Notes under the pieces: generated by a model
Databases searched by the model: none
What the model saw: only the letters and a program-made list of their open reading frames with translations
What the model was told of the DNA's origin: nothing
Shown: piece after piece, positions 45,276 to 56,800 of the stretch
Position numbering within the stretch: the stretch's first letter is position 1
Layout of the letters: each line of letters begins with the position of its first letter
Translations under genes and position numbers: made by a program
Source of the DNA: Isoetes taiwanensis
Taxonomy: Eukaryota > Streptophyta > Lycopodiopsida > Isoetales > Isoetaceae
Length of the DNA: 64,000 nt
Assembly (NCBI GenBank): GCA_021234155.1
Contig: JAJEKV010000003.1
Location: 26,020,233 to 26,084,232 of the forward strand
Direction: 5' to 3'

Positions 45276-46453
45276 TTATGAGGCAATATTGATTCTAAAG
45301 CTCCTTAACAAACAATACACCCTTGAGAAGTCTATAGCTGTGGAACCCTCAAAAATCTCCCATGTATTTGTGGAGAACCAATAAACTACTATTTTGACTC
45401 CAGCGCCATAAGGAAACTGAGATTCACCTTCCTTCACGCCATATAGGTAACAGATCAAGTATATGCATGTAGGACCATGTTCACCACAATGAACATAAAA
45501 AAATGCATCGCCCAATGGGCAAGAGGATAATGATGTCACGATATAACCTTTCTTCTCCTGGTGAAGGAGCCATAAATGTATAACATTGTCCTTCGATCCA
45601 ACCACAATGAGATTGCCATTGTGCTCAACAAGGCTGTATATTCTTGCATGAACCATAGTCTTGGGCCAATAAACTCTGGTCTTGGACCAAGTGTCTAAAC
45701 GAATGTCATAGTGGTGTACAAACAACAACACAATTTTTGCTAGATGTCTTAGGAATAAATTGTCATCATCAGCACCAGGTTCATCTAATAAATATTCATG
45801 TACATCTAATAAATATTCACCTAATAAATAAAAAGAGCCCTGAACAGCCAAGGGATGGAAATACAAAGGACATACTTGAATTGAAATACGAGGGCATGAT
45901 ATAGATTTCCATGAGCGAGAGCTAGACTCGTAAATGAGCAGAAATTGGGGGGCATCGTTGATAAGATAAGATAAGATAACAACATAGTGGTTGCTGAGGG
46001 GATCAAAGTTAAAGCAGAGGGCAAGGAGTTGAAAGGTAAGAGCAGAGTTTGGAGGGTATAAGAAAAGTGGGTCAAGACCATTGAAGATACACACACCTCG
46101 TAAGAGGCGTTATTCTTCTTAAATTTCCCAATGACCCTGCAAGTGCATACTAGGTTATGGGAGCTTTTCACAAACAAAAAGGCCCTGCCTGGTCCCAGGC
46201 GCACTTTGGTTTTCCGCTTTGGCAAAGCTCGATGTTGCGGTGCTGCATCAAGATCGAACAATTCCATGCGCCCCCGTCGATTAAATCCGCATAGTGTTAT
46301 TCTAGGGCACGCAGGTTCCCTCTCCCAGAAGGATTTGGAGCGTACATAACTATGCCAATGCTTGGAGACTAGAGAAAACCTAACCAGGTCAGCTGCATCT
46401 TTCACCAATAGTAGCATGTCTTTCACAATTTCGTCTGGTAATTCGATTTCCAT
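45276..46453 (-). pseudogene. F-box protein gene with a two-base frameshift
   Basis: F-box proteins are substrate adaptors of SCF ubiquitin ligases. The start at 46453 opens MEIELPDEIVKDMLLLVKDA, then LVRFSLVSKHWHSYVRSKSF, a full F-box of about 45 residues. A beta-rich region of the F-box-associated/kelch kind follows (NHYVVILSYL, SSSRSWKSISCP, HNGNLIVVGSKDNVIHLW). Frame one degenerates after SYEVC at about 46096; frame two continues VCIFNGLDPLFLYPP to the stop at 45276. The switch is in a GTGTGTGT run, so a GT slippage explains it. Without it the protein would be about 390 residues. A local duplication (EYLLDVHEYLLDE) is present. Confidence 0.65.
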
Positions 46454-48251
46454 TGAACCGCCGTTTCCTTGCTAGGTGGTTTGATTCTTGTGCGTCTTAA
46501 ACAGGTATTCTGCTTCTGTGAAAATGTCTTATATAACTGAGTTGTCCTTTTGGCCTTTTGCCATTTTTAGGAGCCCGGTCTGTTTCAACTTTTGAATTCC
46601 TCTTCCAGCCGTTTTCTATGATGTAGGTAATCTGTTTGTTGCACCTTTTTCGTTTCCATTGTAGTCTGCAGTTTGAAGCCATTGTACTGTTTTGAAAGTC
46701 AACATACAATGCTGTTAGATGAAGAACAACATGCACAGGCTAATATTTGCTAATGCTAAGATTGATTGGCCTTACTTCCACACATTTTCTCATGAATTCG
46801 TTTTGGTGCGTATACAAATACAAACATCGGATTAGTATATTATACTATACTAGAAAAAGTGGCCCAGCGTTGCTGGGCTTTTTGTCAGGGTTAAATTTAA
46901 AAAACAATAAAGTTATGGTCGAGAGCATCTAGTTGGGAATGTATGGTCATTCCTTATATATTGAAGATTTGTCCTTAGTAGAGGCTGTCATGGAATGTCG
47001 CACATTCATTTACAATGAACGTCGACATCTTCGATGATATCTTGTAGATGGCAGTCCGGGCTTTTGTTGCTATATAAGTTGGAGAAGTTTATTAATTATT
47101 AGATGTTTAATATAAAAATTTCTTCTTTTTTTTTTCGGCATTTAATCTATTTTTTGTGATTTATATTGATGAAGTGTTTTCGTAGTAGGTGTGATATGTT
47201 CATGGAATGTTAGCGTTTAGCCATCATTCTTAGAATATATATGGGTGGAACCTATTGATGTAAATACAACGTTTAAGAAAATGTGGTTGAGTATATTATC
47301 AAGAAAAGTGGTTTTAGTACGAATGTACTGCAAATGTTCTTCTGTATTCCCATCAAGGTCTTTGCAAGGCTCCAAGATCAATTGCATCCGCTTCAAATTT
47401 TTCACAATCCAAAGCTGCTCTTTGAAACTGTTGATTAATTCCAGGCAAATTGTTTAACATAAAATACACATTTTAAACCATCAAAATTAATAATAATTCC
47501 ATTGTCATGACCTTGTTGAGTGCACGTGTCAACAGCTCAGATCCAACAGCTCCGATATGGCTATTGTTGTAGACACATGACAAATAAAAACACTCTATTA
47601 CCAATTTTCTCCTAGCCGGTCGATGTCTCCTCTCGATATAAAAGGAAATACAAACCTGAGTAAATCACCATATTTATTTTCTCCAGTGGTACAATGGCAT
47701 ATTTTTCTCCAATTTATAAGCGTGTGATCCACTTCCACTTTCAGAACACAAGTTGATCCTCTTGAAGTAGTAATATGCTCCAAACATATCTTGCCGCTTC
47801 AGCTAATAACCTTCTGAATGCACCACTAAAGTTTGTGCACCTTCTTCTTCCTAACTTCTTCCAAACCTTCGACATTTTAAATGATTCTGCATTTGCTACT
47901 ATTTGACCTCATCTGGTAACTTATGCCTAGGTTTGTGACAAAGGATTGCCATTTATGTGGCATACTGTTTAGATATAAGTCCATTTATGCTGCCAAGAAC
48001 ATAGCCTTTATTTCTATATGCCGTATAAAGCTTCTTAGTTTACTCAAAATAGCATCATTGCAATGGTGTTGTTGGCCAAGAAGCATGGTTGCATGGCAGG
48101 CCAGGTCTGGGGGATATAGAACTGAAACAATATGGAGGTCTATCACTGTCAACCTCTAATTTCAAGCTTCTACAGAAAAATGGTATTGCAGGGTAGTTCG
48201 CGCAGTGCCTTAGGTTCGTAGGGCTAAAGGTTTGGAGCAACGGTAGAACAA

Positions 48252-48343
48252 TACCTTCACTATGCAATCTCCTCCGCATTGTGTATGCAAAAAACTCTTC
48301 CAACTTAAAGGCCTTGAATAGTATTTGCTCTAGAGTCACTGCT
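48252..48343 (-). pseudogene. Captured exon, family unknown
   Basis: An exon between acceptor ggctaggcag and donor gtattg encodes VTLEQILFKAFKLEEFFAYT then MRRRLHSEG. Protein-like, but not assigned. It lies downstream, on the same strand, of the bilin-reductase-like exon and could belong to it or to another donor gene. Confidence 0.35.
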
Positions 48344-49095
48344 GCCTAGCCTTGATGATGTATTTGTGTGCTAACAATAACCTGCAATTACAACACAACA
48401 AGAATATGAGTTGCAAAAAAACACCATGGTAGACATGCAACCAAAGAAATGTTCCAAATGCAAGATGGATTGTGATTTAACTGCCATAAAACCTAAAACG
48501 TATGGTACATTGATGCATTTCATCTGACGTTATCTCTACAGTAGCATGCAATGCAGGGCTATGGCTCACATGCATCCCCTGTATATGAATTGTTATAAAC
48601 CATTACATGGGTACTCCCATATTGAAGTTCATACATGGACAACAGCCTGCAATTGCTAAGGACTTGATGCAAACAGCAAACTTAGAGAGAAATAAAGTAG
48701 AAGCCACCATACTAATTAAAAAAAGTGTATTCATCTTCCCCTACCTAAGACCTTGTTAGATCCGAATCTTCATGTCTACACTTTACTGTCTACATTTTGT
48801 TGCAGCAGGCTAGTTTAACGGGTAATATTGCTTAATGCAAGACGGTCATCTCTCACCTCTCAATTATTTCAAAAAACAAATGACTCCATATTTCTTATAT
48901 ACACCAACATGTAGCTAACAGTGCAGTTCATCAGGATGGTGCATAGATAGGGCCTAAAGATTTTATTAAATGTTATCTACAGATATGACCAATATGTCCA
49001 AATGACTATAATCAACTCACAAAAGGCATCAAAGCCATAGCAGACCACACATTGCTTGATTACTTTTTAACAATATGGTTTTACAAAAACTTACC

Positions 49096-49218
49096 TGCAT
49101 TGCAGTTCCCCCCTCAATTGTTGCAGCTCGACAAAGGTGTATCTTCGGTGATGTATATGCAATGCTCTTAAAGGTGGCCATCTGCTGACCACGCACTTCC
49201 ATAAAATCTTCCTTGAAC
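49096..49218 (-). pseudogene. Captured exon resembling a ferredoxin-dependent bilin reductase (HY2 type)
   Basis: The exon lies between acceptor ttatgagcag and donor gtaagt. It encodes FMEVRGQQMATFKSIAYTSP then KIHLCRAATIEGGTAMQ. Plant phytochromobilin synthase has a similar S-x-K-I-R-L-x-R...IE...MQV stretch in its N-terminal half, so a fragment of an FDBR gene is plausible. Only one exon is recognisable. It is a likely Helitron capture. Confidence 0.4.
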
Positions 49219-50196
49219 ACTGCTCATAACTCAAAGAATCTCCTTGAACAAATGGCCTACACTTGCGATTATTGAAATAAAACCTTTATAGGGTATTCGT
49301 AGGCTGTCCTGATATTGAGAATAGATGTTCATATTTGGATGTAACATTCAAGTTGAATTTGCTCCTGTTACATATCAGTAAGCCTAAGCCAGTCTCAATG
49401 CCCTTAGAACAACATCACAATAACGAAATTTGAAAACAGTTAACCCAATGAAATAAACTACCGATGGGCACGAATGGAACTTAACTGTAATAAATTGGAC
49501 CAGCACCTGGCAGTTGCAGTTGAACTGGCATCAACAGCATGTCTATTGCGAAATCAAAACAAGTTTGGAATAAGACGATGCAAATTCTTCAAATGTGAGT
49601 GTGCAATTCATGCACCCATAATCCCTAATACCAACATATGTAGATCTGTGCTAATTCACAACCAAGGACCTGCATACAGTCATAAAGGAGATCAAGAAAC
49701 ACTCAGAGAAGGGACGTCATGTTCCTGATCTGAAAACGCTATGACCTGTTTAAGAAATGCAACTATTTATTTGGCAGAACGAATAACTGGAAGTTTATCT
49801 TTAATGCATACCTTTGGGATATTGAAAGGATTAACACACCTGTTGCAGGTTGCTAAAGAATAAGCTGCTCTTAAGCAGATGCAGTTCCGATCTAACCGCG
49901 TGCTTCAAAACCCATTGCAGCTGGATGGAAAAAGACCTGCCCATGTAGTGCCTGGAAATCTAAGATATTATTTTACAACCGGAAATACACAGAGCGATGG
50001 AAGAAAACGACCTGGAATCAATTCAAAAATGGCATCATGCAAATGCAGCTTAATGGGCGTTCCTTGTTAACCCTCGACTCATAAAAATAGAAATAGAAGA
50101 AGTCAGCAGCGGTCTGTTCTATATCCCAAAGCAGTATTCCGAATGACAGTAAGATAACATGAGAACTGTGGCACGCAAAAAGAAAAGGCGATCACA

Positions 50197-51490
50197 TCAT
50201 AGCCACGGCTCCAAACGCACGCCGATGTGTTGAAAGCATTCCTCCGTAGCCACAGTTTCAAGAGCCACCGCCGTGTTTGGACTCGGATCATCCACCTCTG
50301 TAAAACTCAAATCCAAATGAGACAAGTTGCCGCAGGCAGCAATAGAAGAAAACCCAATGGCAGTTGGTCCACTACAGCATTGCAGATCAAGATATTCAAG
50401 CTTCTCCTTCTCATGAACAAATACTTGCAAATCCATATCCCTAATGCCTTTTGCAGCTTTTAAGGAAAAATGGCGTAAAGCAAGACCATAAAATCCAAAT
50501 TGTGCCATGCCCTCTCCAGAACTTTCGAAATGGTCCAGTGCTAGAAATTATAATTCTTTACACCCTGTAATGCTCAATACTGACATGTCAGTCAAATTTG
50601 CTGCTTTTAGATGCAGCTTCTTAAGCTGTGAACACCTCATAACTATTGATATAACAGTTCCTTCATTGAGTGATGAATATGGATTGATGAAAACCAATGC
50701 CTGCAAGCCAATGTTTGATGCAACTATATTCAACAAGGCCTCATCCAATGAAGCCCTAAGGTTGATCAACTTGGAACACTTTGCAAGGTCACGAAGATGA
50801 CCATTCTTAAACTTTAAAGTAATGTCACTTATTGGGACACCCCAAGGCCACAGATTTGAGAGGAACATCTAGATCCATATAACCAAGATCCAGACTTAAC
50901 TTAATCAATTTTTTGCATGCACCCAAATTCATCAAGCCTGCAGGTGTGAATTTGAAATGCCCCTTTAAAACAACATCTTGCAAATGTCCAAACCTGGGCA
51001 ATGCCTCTAAAGAAGAATCCGTTAAGCTCCGGCAGTTCTCAAAATAAATTGAATTGATAAAATTACACCGATGGCTCAAAACTTCTATTGCTTCATCTCC
51101 AACATTGGGAACCGAAGAAAGGCTAAAGCATTCCAGCATTTTGCAACCTTGAGCAATTGACTTAAGCCCATCTTCTGTGATCAATTCCTGAGGATTTTCC
51201 AGACAACCAATCCTCAAATTTCTGAGGTTGCTAAAACAGGTCCCAGCAAGTGCAGGGTCATCATTTTGGAGTTGATTAGAGCATGCCGCCATATCTAAGG
51301 TTGCTATGTGGGAAAACCCAGGAGCCAATTTATCCAAAGAGAGTCGGCATCGGATTGAGATTCTCGTAGAAGCCCATTTGATGGCATCGTTCCAAAGGCG
51401 GCAAACACGGGACGCAGAGTGCCGATCCTGCGAGCTATGGGGCAAGCAAAAATAAAGGCAACAAGGCTGCCATCGCCCATTACTGCATCC
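50197..51490 (-). pseudogene. Captured F-box/LRR protein gene with frameshifts
   Basis: F-box/LRR proteins present substrates to SCF ligases through a leucine-rich repeat horseshoe. The minus strand gives an F-box-like start (MDAVMGDGSLVAFIFAC, then SQDRHSASRVCRLWNDAIKW in another frame). LRRs follow of the cysteine-containing type: LKSIAQGCKMLECFSLSSV, IEVLSHRCNFINSIYFENC, LTDMSVLSITGCKEL, LEYLDLQCCSGPTAIGFSSI, IAACGNLSHLDLS. Frame changes occur near 51440, 50850 and 50510-50550. Gene order and strand are continuous, so this is nearly a whole gene that decayed after capture by Helitron 2. Confidence 0.6.
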
Positions 51491-51685
51491 ATGCTAGATC
51501 TTTGTTCCATCGTAGTTTCAAGAGCCACCGCCGTATTTGGACCTAGCCAGAATTGAAAAATAATAACTAATTATTAAACGGCCTAAAATGAAAGTTTTCA
51601 CAATATCAAAATCAATGGCCGAGATGTTGTGCACAGATGTTGTGCACAGATTATCCCAAAACTCCTTTATTACTAGATATATAGA

Positions 51686-52825
51686 TAGATAGATATAGAT
51701 AGATAGATAGATTATATGCATGAAATGAATAGGTTGAACGTGATTTTTTATGGTTCTCATCCTATTTCAACCTATTCCTGAGAAGAAAAGGATATGATGC
51801 TATAGCAGACTACTATAGCAGATTATAGAATGAGCAGTTTGACAGCCAGAACTCTAAGGTGTAGATATCACCATTTCATAGGTAACGGACTTTTATGCCT
51901 ACCATGCTATAACATGCTATATGTTCCTGTTAAAATATGTATGATCTTATAAGATCAAAGACATGATGCCAGCAGGGCAATCCACATCAAGAGACCCCTA
52001 CGAATCTAGAGAGTCATGCCTATGTACCTGTTCATTTGTTATAAATGTAGCGATGGTGATGGCTATTCTCACTAAGTATTCTTCCATACATTCTCTGATT
52101 TTATCAGTTCCGCATTATGGTGAATGGGTATATGAATTAATGTGTTATGGGACAGATATGGTATCGCCATAATTCTAACAGCGTTCCTGACCCCAGCACT
52201 GCGAGGTTCCAAATTTGCTTACAACGAACCATATCCTCGAGACTCCATAACGACATACGCTTAAGTCTGCACAGTCTCCTTTTCCTATAATTAATATATA
52301 TCTTAATAAACCCATAATCTCTGTCAAATCTTGTATGATTCCAATACAACTGCACGAATTGTTCAAAGTCTGCTCCAACACTTGTCCAAAGTTTTTCTAG
52401 TAGCGAGGTACATACGCTGTTAAGAGTGGTGGCGTTATGAAGTTGAATCACAATATCAAATCTTCATTTGGTAATCAGAGATGTTAACAAATCTAACAGT
52501 CCAGCAGGAGAAGTATTATTATGCTAATATGTATATTGTAAGCAACCAGAAATAACCTCTATAATTCCAAAAAGGCCTTCAGGAAATGCATAACCAACAA
52601 ATTCTCAAAGTCTGTGCCTACATCTTTGCAGAAGCTTCTTGTCAACTTCATGATTCAAGACAAGCATGTACGGTCTAAAAAGTCCTTATTCAAAGAGCAT
52701 TAAACTATCTACGTTCTGGAGCATTTAGTTCTGGAGCATTTTACTTTAAGGAACTCGTCTATTTGTATTCCGGTTTTGACAATGAATAGTTGTGACTAGC
52801 GCTTTACAACTCCCATTTCTTAATA
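51686..52825. other. Flank of Helitron 2 and probable copia LTR remnant
   Basis: A GATA/ATAG microsatellite lies at 51676-51712. The rest is AT-rich without a recognisable gene. The last ~120 bases before 52826 probably belong to an old plus-strand LTR, because a tRNA primer site follows. Confidence 0.4.
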
Positions 52826-52837
52826 TGGTATCAGAGC
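52826..52837 (+). other. Copia primer-binding site (initiator-Met tRNA) of a plus-strand stub
   Basis: TGGTATCAGAGC is the standard plant copia primer site complementary to the 3' end of initiator Met tRNA. It is followed by about 600 bp of degenerate sequence (to about 53480) in which no copia domain was confidently read. This suggests a truncated plus-strand copia. Confidence 0.55.
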
Positions 52838-53544
52838 GGGTTGGGACTCTTGAGAACAAGAGCCGTTAAATTCTTGGGGGAAGAAAGAGAGATGAACGAG
52901 AGAATAGCAGTTGGAAGGGTTGAGAGGATTCATGATGGATTTTTGAAAACCTGAAGCAGTGTCAACGATGGATTTTTGACACGTTTTGGTGAGTCTCACA
53001 TGCTACATGGAAATGGATGTGCTACACCAAGCCAAAGAGGTGAAAAGATTCAGGGGATCTGGCTTGTGATGGGCTTACGAAGCTTCAAAGAGGCTGCCAG
53101 AATTTGCTTATGATGCTAAAAAGAGAGGTCTTATGGCCAAAGATGAGATATGTCATTTTCAGATGCAGATGAATGTTGTGGGGCATTGAGTGCTCATGAG
53201 GAGACACCAGAGATAGGGCATGGTGGTTCAAGATGCTTGTAGCAAGGTAGGAACCAACAAAGACATGATGATGAACCTGGTAGTAGCAACCGTACCAAAT
53301 AGACTACCAGAGAGACTGCTGATGGATTTTGGCAGTGGATGGCGAGCTTGTAAGTGTGAAATACCAGTGAAAGAACCCAACAAGGATCTATGTGATCTAC
53401 GGGATGAAATTGGTAGCAACATGTTGGACTATTTTGGAAAATGGTATCTAGGTCTAGGAAGATTCTAACAAGTGCCACCACATTGTAAAGGGACTTGTTG
53501 ATGTATCAGAAGGAACCACCACTGCTATCAAGAAACAATATTAA

Positions 53545-53800
53545 TGAATACAAGCGTAATTCACAAGGCAGAAGAACATCTATATTAGAATGATCTCGCT
53601 GAACTTATACATGCAATGCAGTGGTGAGACAAAAATAGCAGGCCCTCACCGCCATGCTGAACTTCAGGAGCTAATAAGGCATCTGCCTATTAAAAGGAAC
53701 AACCTAATGTGACTTCTTCATAAATTGAAGTTCTGTTTCAACTTGCAACCGTTTGAAAACAAAAACAATTCACACCACAAAGAAAACTCAAACATTTGTT
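53545..53800 (-). mobile_element. 3' LTR of the minus-strand copia element
   Basis: The segment from TGAATACAAG at 53545 to about 53678 is a near-identical copy of 58621-58749, the LTR part next to the primer site. It contains a 5-bp insertion (cagtg) absent from the other copy. The far end of the LTR (to about 53800) cannot be checked because the other LTR is cut by the gypsy insertion. Confidence 0.65.
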
Positions 53801-53840
53801 GACTGAAGCCAAATGCCAGTGTAACTGCTCATGTAGCAGC

Positions 53841-56800
53841 TTAAAGTCGCACCATGCCCATTTCTTGAATGCACTCATTGTGCCTTTTTCGTGCAAGGGG
53901 CTTGGTTAAAACCTCCGCTGTCATAAACTGAGTGCCCATGTGCTTGACAGAAATTTTCTTCTCTTCCACTTTCTCTCTAGTAAAGTGATACTGAGTTTCT
54001 ATATGCTTTGCTTTAGTAAAATTGGAAGGATTTCTTACCAAGCTGACTGCCACCTTGTTGTCATTCATAAGCACGGTTGGATTGACTTGTGCTGCACCAA
54101 GATCCCGCATGAGTCTCCCAAGCCATATGGCTTCTTTGGCATGCTTCACCTGCATAATTGGCATCAACAAAACCTTCCAATAGAGGCTGTGAGTGTGCTG
54201 TCTCCCTGCGATAATAAATACCCAAATTGGGAATAGATTTTAGATAGCATAAAATACGCTTAAGGGCTTGCCAATGGGAGGAATTAGGGTGCTCCATGAA
54301 TTGACTCATAGAGATGACTGCTTCTGCTATATCAGGGCAACTGCAGACCATGAAATGGAGCAGGGAACCAACTACACTTCGATAAGACATGTTCAAGTCA
54401 GCATGATCATGTTGAGGCAAGGACTCCTCAAAGACTAGCGGAGCAGCGGTGGCTGGTGTACTGACATCTCTACAGGAGGACATCCCCGTGCGTAACAAAA
54501 GAGATTCAATAGCTTTCAACTGATGTAACAGACATCATGGATAACTGGATCCTGAACGACTTGCATTCCAAGGAAATACACTTGAGGCACCCAAATCAGT
54601 CATATGAAATCGGCCTACAAGACTGGCATTGGTTTCATGCATCACAAGGATTAAATCGTTCACATACAACACTATAATGATGAGACGGCTCCCAAGTCTT
54701 TTGGTATAAATGTTTCAATCGGCATTGCTGCGAACGAAACCATGTGCAGTAAACATAAGAGATGATAGTACCGTACCACAATCTTGGCGATTTTTTAAGG
54801 CCATAAATGGCGGCTTGTTCAGCTTGCAGACTTTAGTTTCAGCTCCTTTGACCTGATATCCTCGTGGCTGGTTCAAGTACACCTCATCATTGAGTTTTCC
54901 ATGCAGAAAGGCTGATTTGACATTCATTTGCTGGCGATCTAAATGCCATGCTGCTGCTAGGGATAGAACATCTCGAACAGAGGTAAGTCGAGCAACGGGA
55001 GCAAAGGTTCCATGGTAGTGTATACCTGCCTTTTGTGAGCACCCGCGTGCCACCAGCCGTGCTTTGTACCTAGAAACCTTGTTATGTTCACCATATTTGA
55101 CCTTAAAAACCCATTTACATGAGATGGCCTTCCTCCCAGGAAGTTGGGTGCATAAGTTCCATGTGTGATTCTCCATCAGTAAGGAATACTCCTCATTTTT
55201 ATAGCTAATTTCCAATGGGACTGCTGGGCACTTTGGAGTGCTGCTTCGTATGTATGTGGCTCCTCTGTTGAAGCACTGTTAAGCAAGGCAAGATAGGCTG
55301 AGCTTCGGGGCTTTCTGCTTTCAATGTATTCCAGCATCTTCTCAGTATGTTTCACAGCTCGAGCGGATCGTCTTGGAGCAGAGTCTTCTTGCACATTTGG
55401 AGGAGCACAATCTCCTTCTGAATCTGGTTCAGAGGGGATATCCATATCACAAAAAGGAGTATCAATTGTAGGAAGATCATCGTAATTAGAATATGAGTCT
55501 GTATCAGCTATATCCTCAAGAGTTTGCAGAGGATCTATAACCTAAGCAGTCGCGCTATTGCTAAGGCTAAAATCATGCTCCTGAAAGACAACACTTCTAC
55601 GAAAGATCATTTTGCGGGTGGCAGGCACATACAATTTATAAGCTTTAATATTGTCTCCATATTCGACAAACATACATGGCGTAGCGCGTGTAGACAGTTT
55701 ACCAGACTTCCTTTTGTCCTTAGAGAGATGTGCATAAGCCGTGCAGCCGAACACTTTGTAAAACCTTCAACATTAGGCTTCTTACCAGACCATGCTTCTT
55801 CTGGTACACATCCTTCTTCTCGTACACATCCTGGAACTGCCTTTGTGGGGACCCAATTGATAATGTACACAGCGGTATTGACAGCTTCTGCCCAAAATCG
55901 TGACTCAATACCTTTGGAGAGAAGCATGGATCGGGCGCATTCAAGGACAGTCCTGTTCTTCTGCTCTACAACACCATTTTGTTGGTGTTCAAATGCCGTA
56001 GAAGTCTCATGTTGAATACCTTGATCTACAAGGAAGGCTAGAAGCCTCATGTTGAATATCTTGATCTATAAGGAAGGCTGCAAACTCACCGCTCACAAAT
56101 TCGCCATCTTGATCAGTTCTAACAACCTTGACATTCTTTTCCATAAAAGTTTCAGCTTGAGCTCTCCATTGTTTAAAGTTTTGGAATGCATCAGACTTGT
56201 ATGCCATGAAAAAGACCCAGCTCTTTCTAGTAAAATCATCAATGACGAGAAGAAAATACCTGGAGCCTCCTACAGACACAACGCGTGTAGGCCCCCAAAC
56301 ATCCACGTGGATCAACTCCAAAGGCTTTCTCGTATATGTACCCTTATACTTGCCATAAGACTTATTGCTTAGTTTTCCCAACTGCAGGAGCTTTTGTCTC
56401 AGGAATGCCTTGCACGGGATTTTTAGTTTTCATTTTCTTCACGGCAGGAAAGTTTGCATGCCCTAACCTCTCATGCCAGATTTGGTTGGCGTTGGAGGAT
56501 GTGGCATTCAGGGCTATTGGCTGCTCCTTGCACCAGCTAAGCCTATACAAACTTCCTTCACACACTCTTCATGCTAGAATCAAATGATTCTTGTCTCGAA
56601 TGAGACGTTGTCTATTATCAAATGTGGCAAAACATACCAGCATCATCAATCTTAGAAATAGATAGCAAATTAGCTTCTAAATCAGGAACATAGGAAGTAT
56701 TCTTGAGTTGAATATTCTCTGTTGGCAAATCCAATGTAACTGTGCCTACTTCCTTTGTAAGCTTGCCCCTCCCAATTTTTACTTTCTTGTTGTCCTCATT

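Larger units (their letters stand above)
46850..51685 (-). mobile_element. Non-autonomous Helitron 2 with captured gene fragments
   Basis: On the minus strand it begins TCTATATATCTAGTAATAAA at 51685 after an A, and ends with a GCCCAGC/GCTGGGC hairpin (46878-46862) and CTAG at 46850, before a T. About 60 bp at the 5' end (GTTTTGGGATAATCTGTGC) and 60 bp at the 3' end match Helitron 1. It carries broken F-box/LRR sequence and two or more other exons. No Rep/helicase was found. It is 4.84 kb. The F-box gene at 45276-46453 lies outside, 400 bp beyond its 3' end. Confidence 0.75.

Noticed and set aside
53220-53468. Copia gag in the plus-strand stub
   Set aside because: Apart from the primer site at 52826 no gag motif could be read, so only the primer site was annotated.
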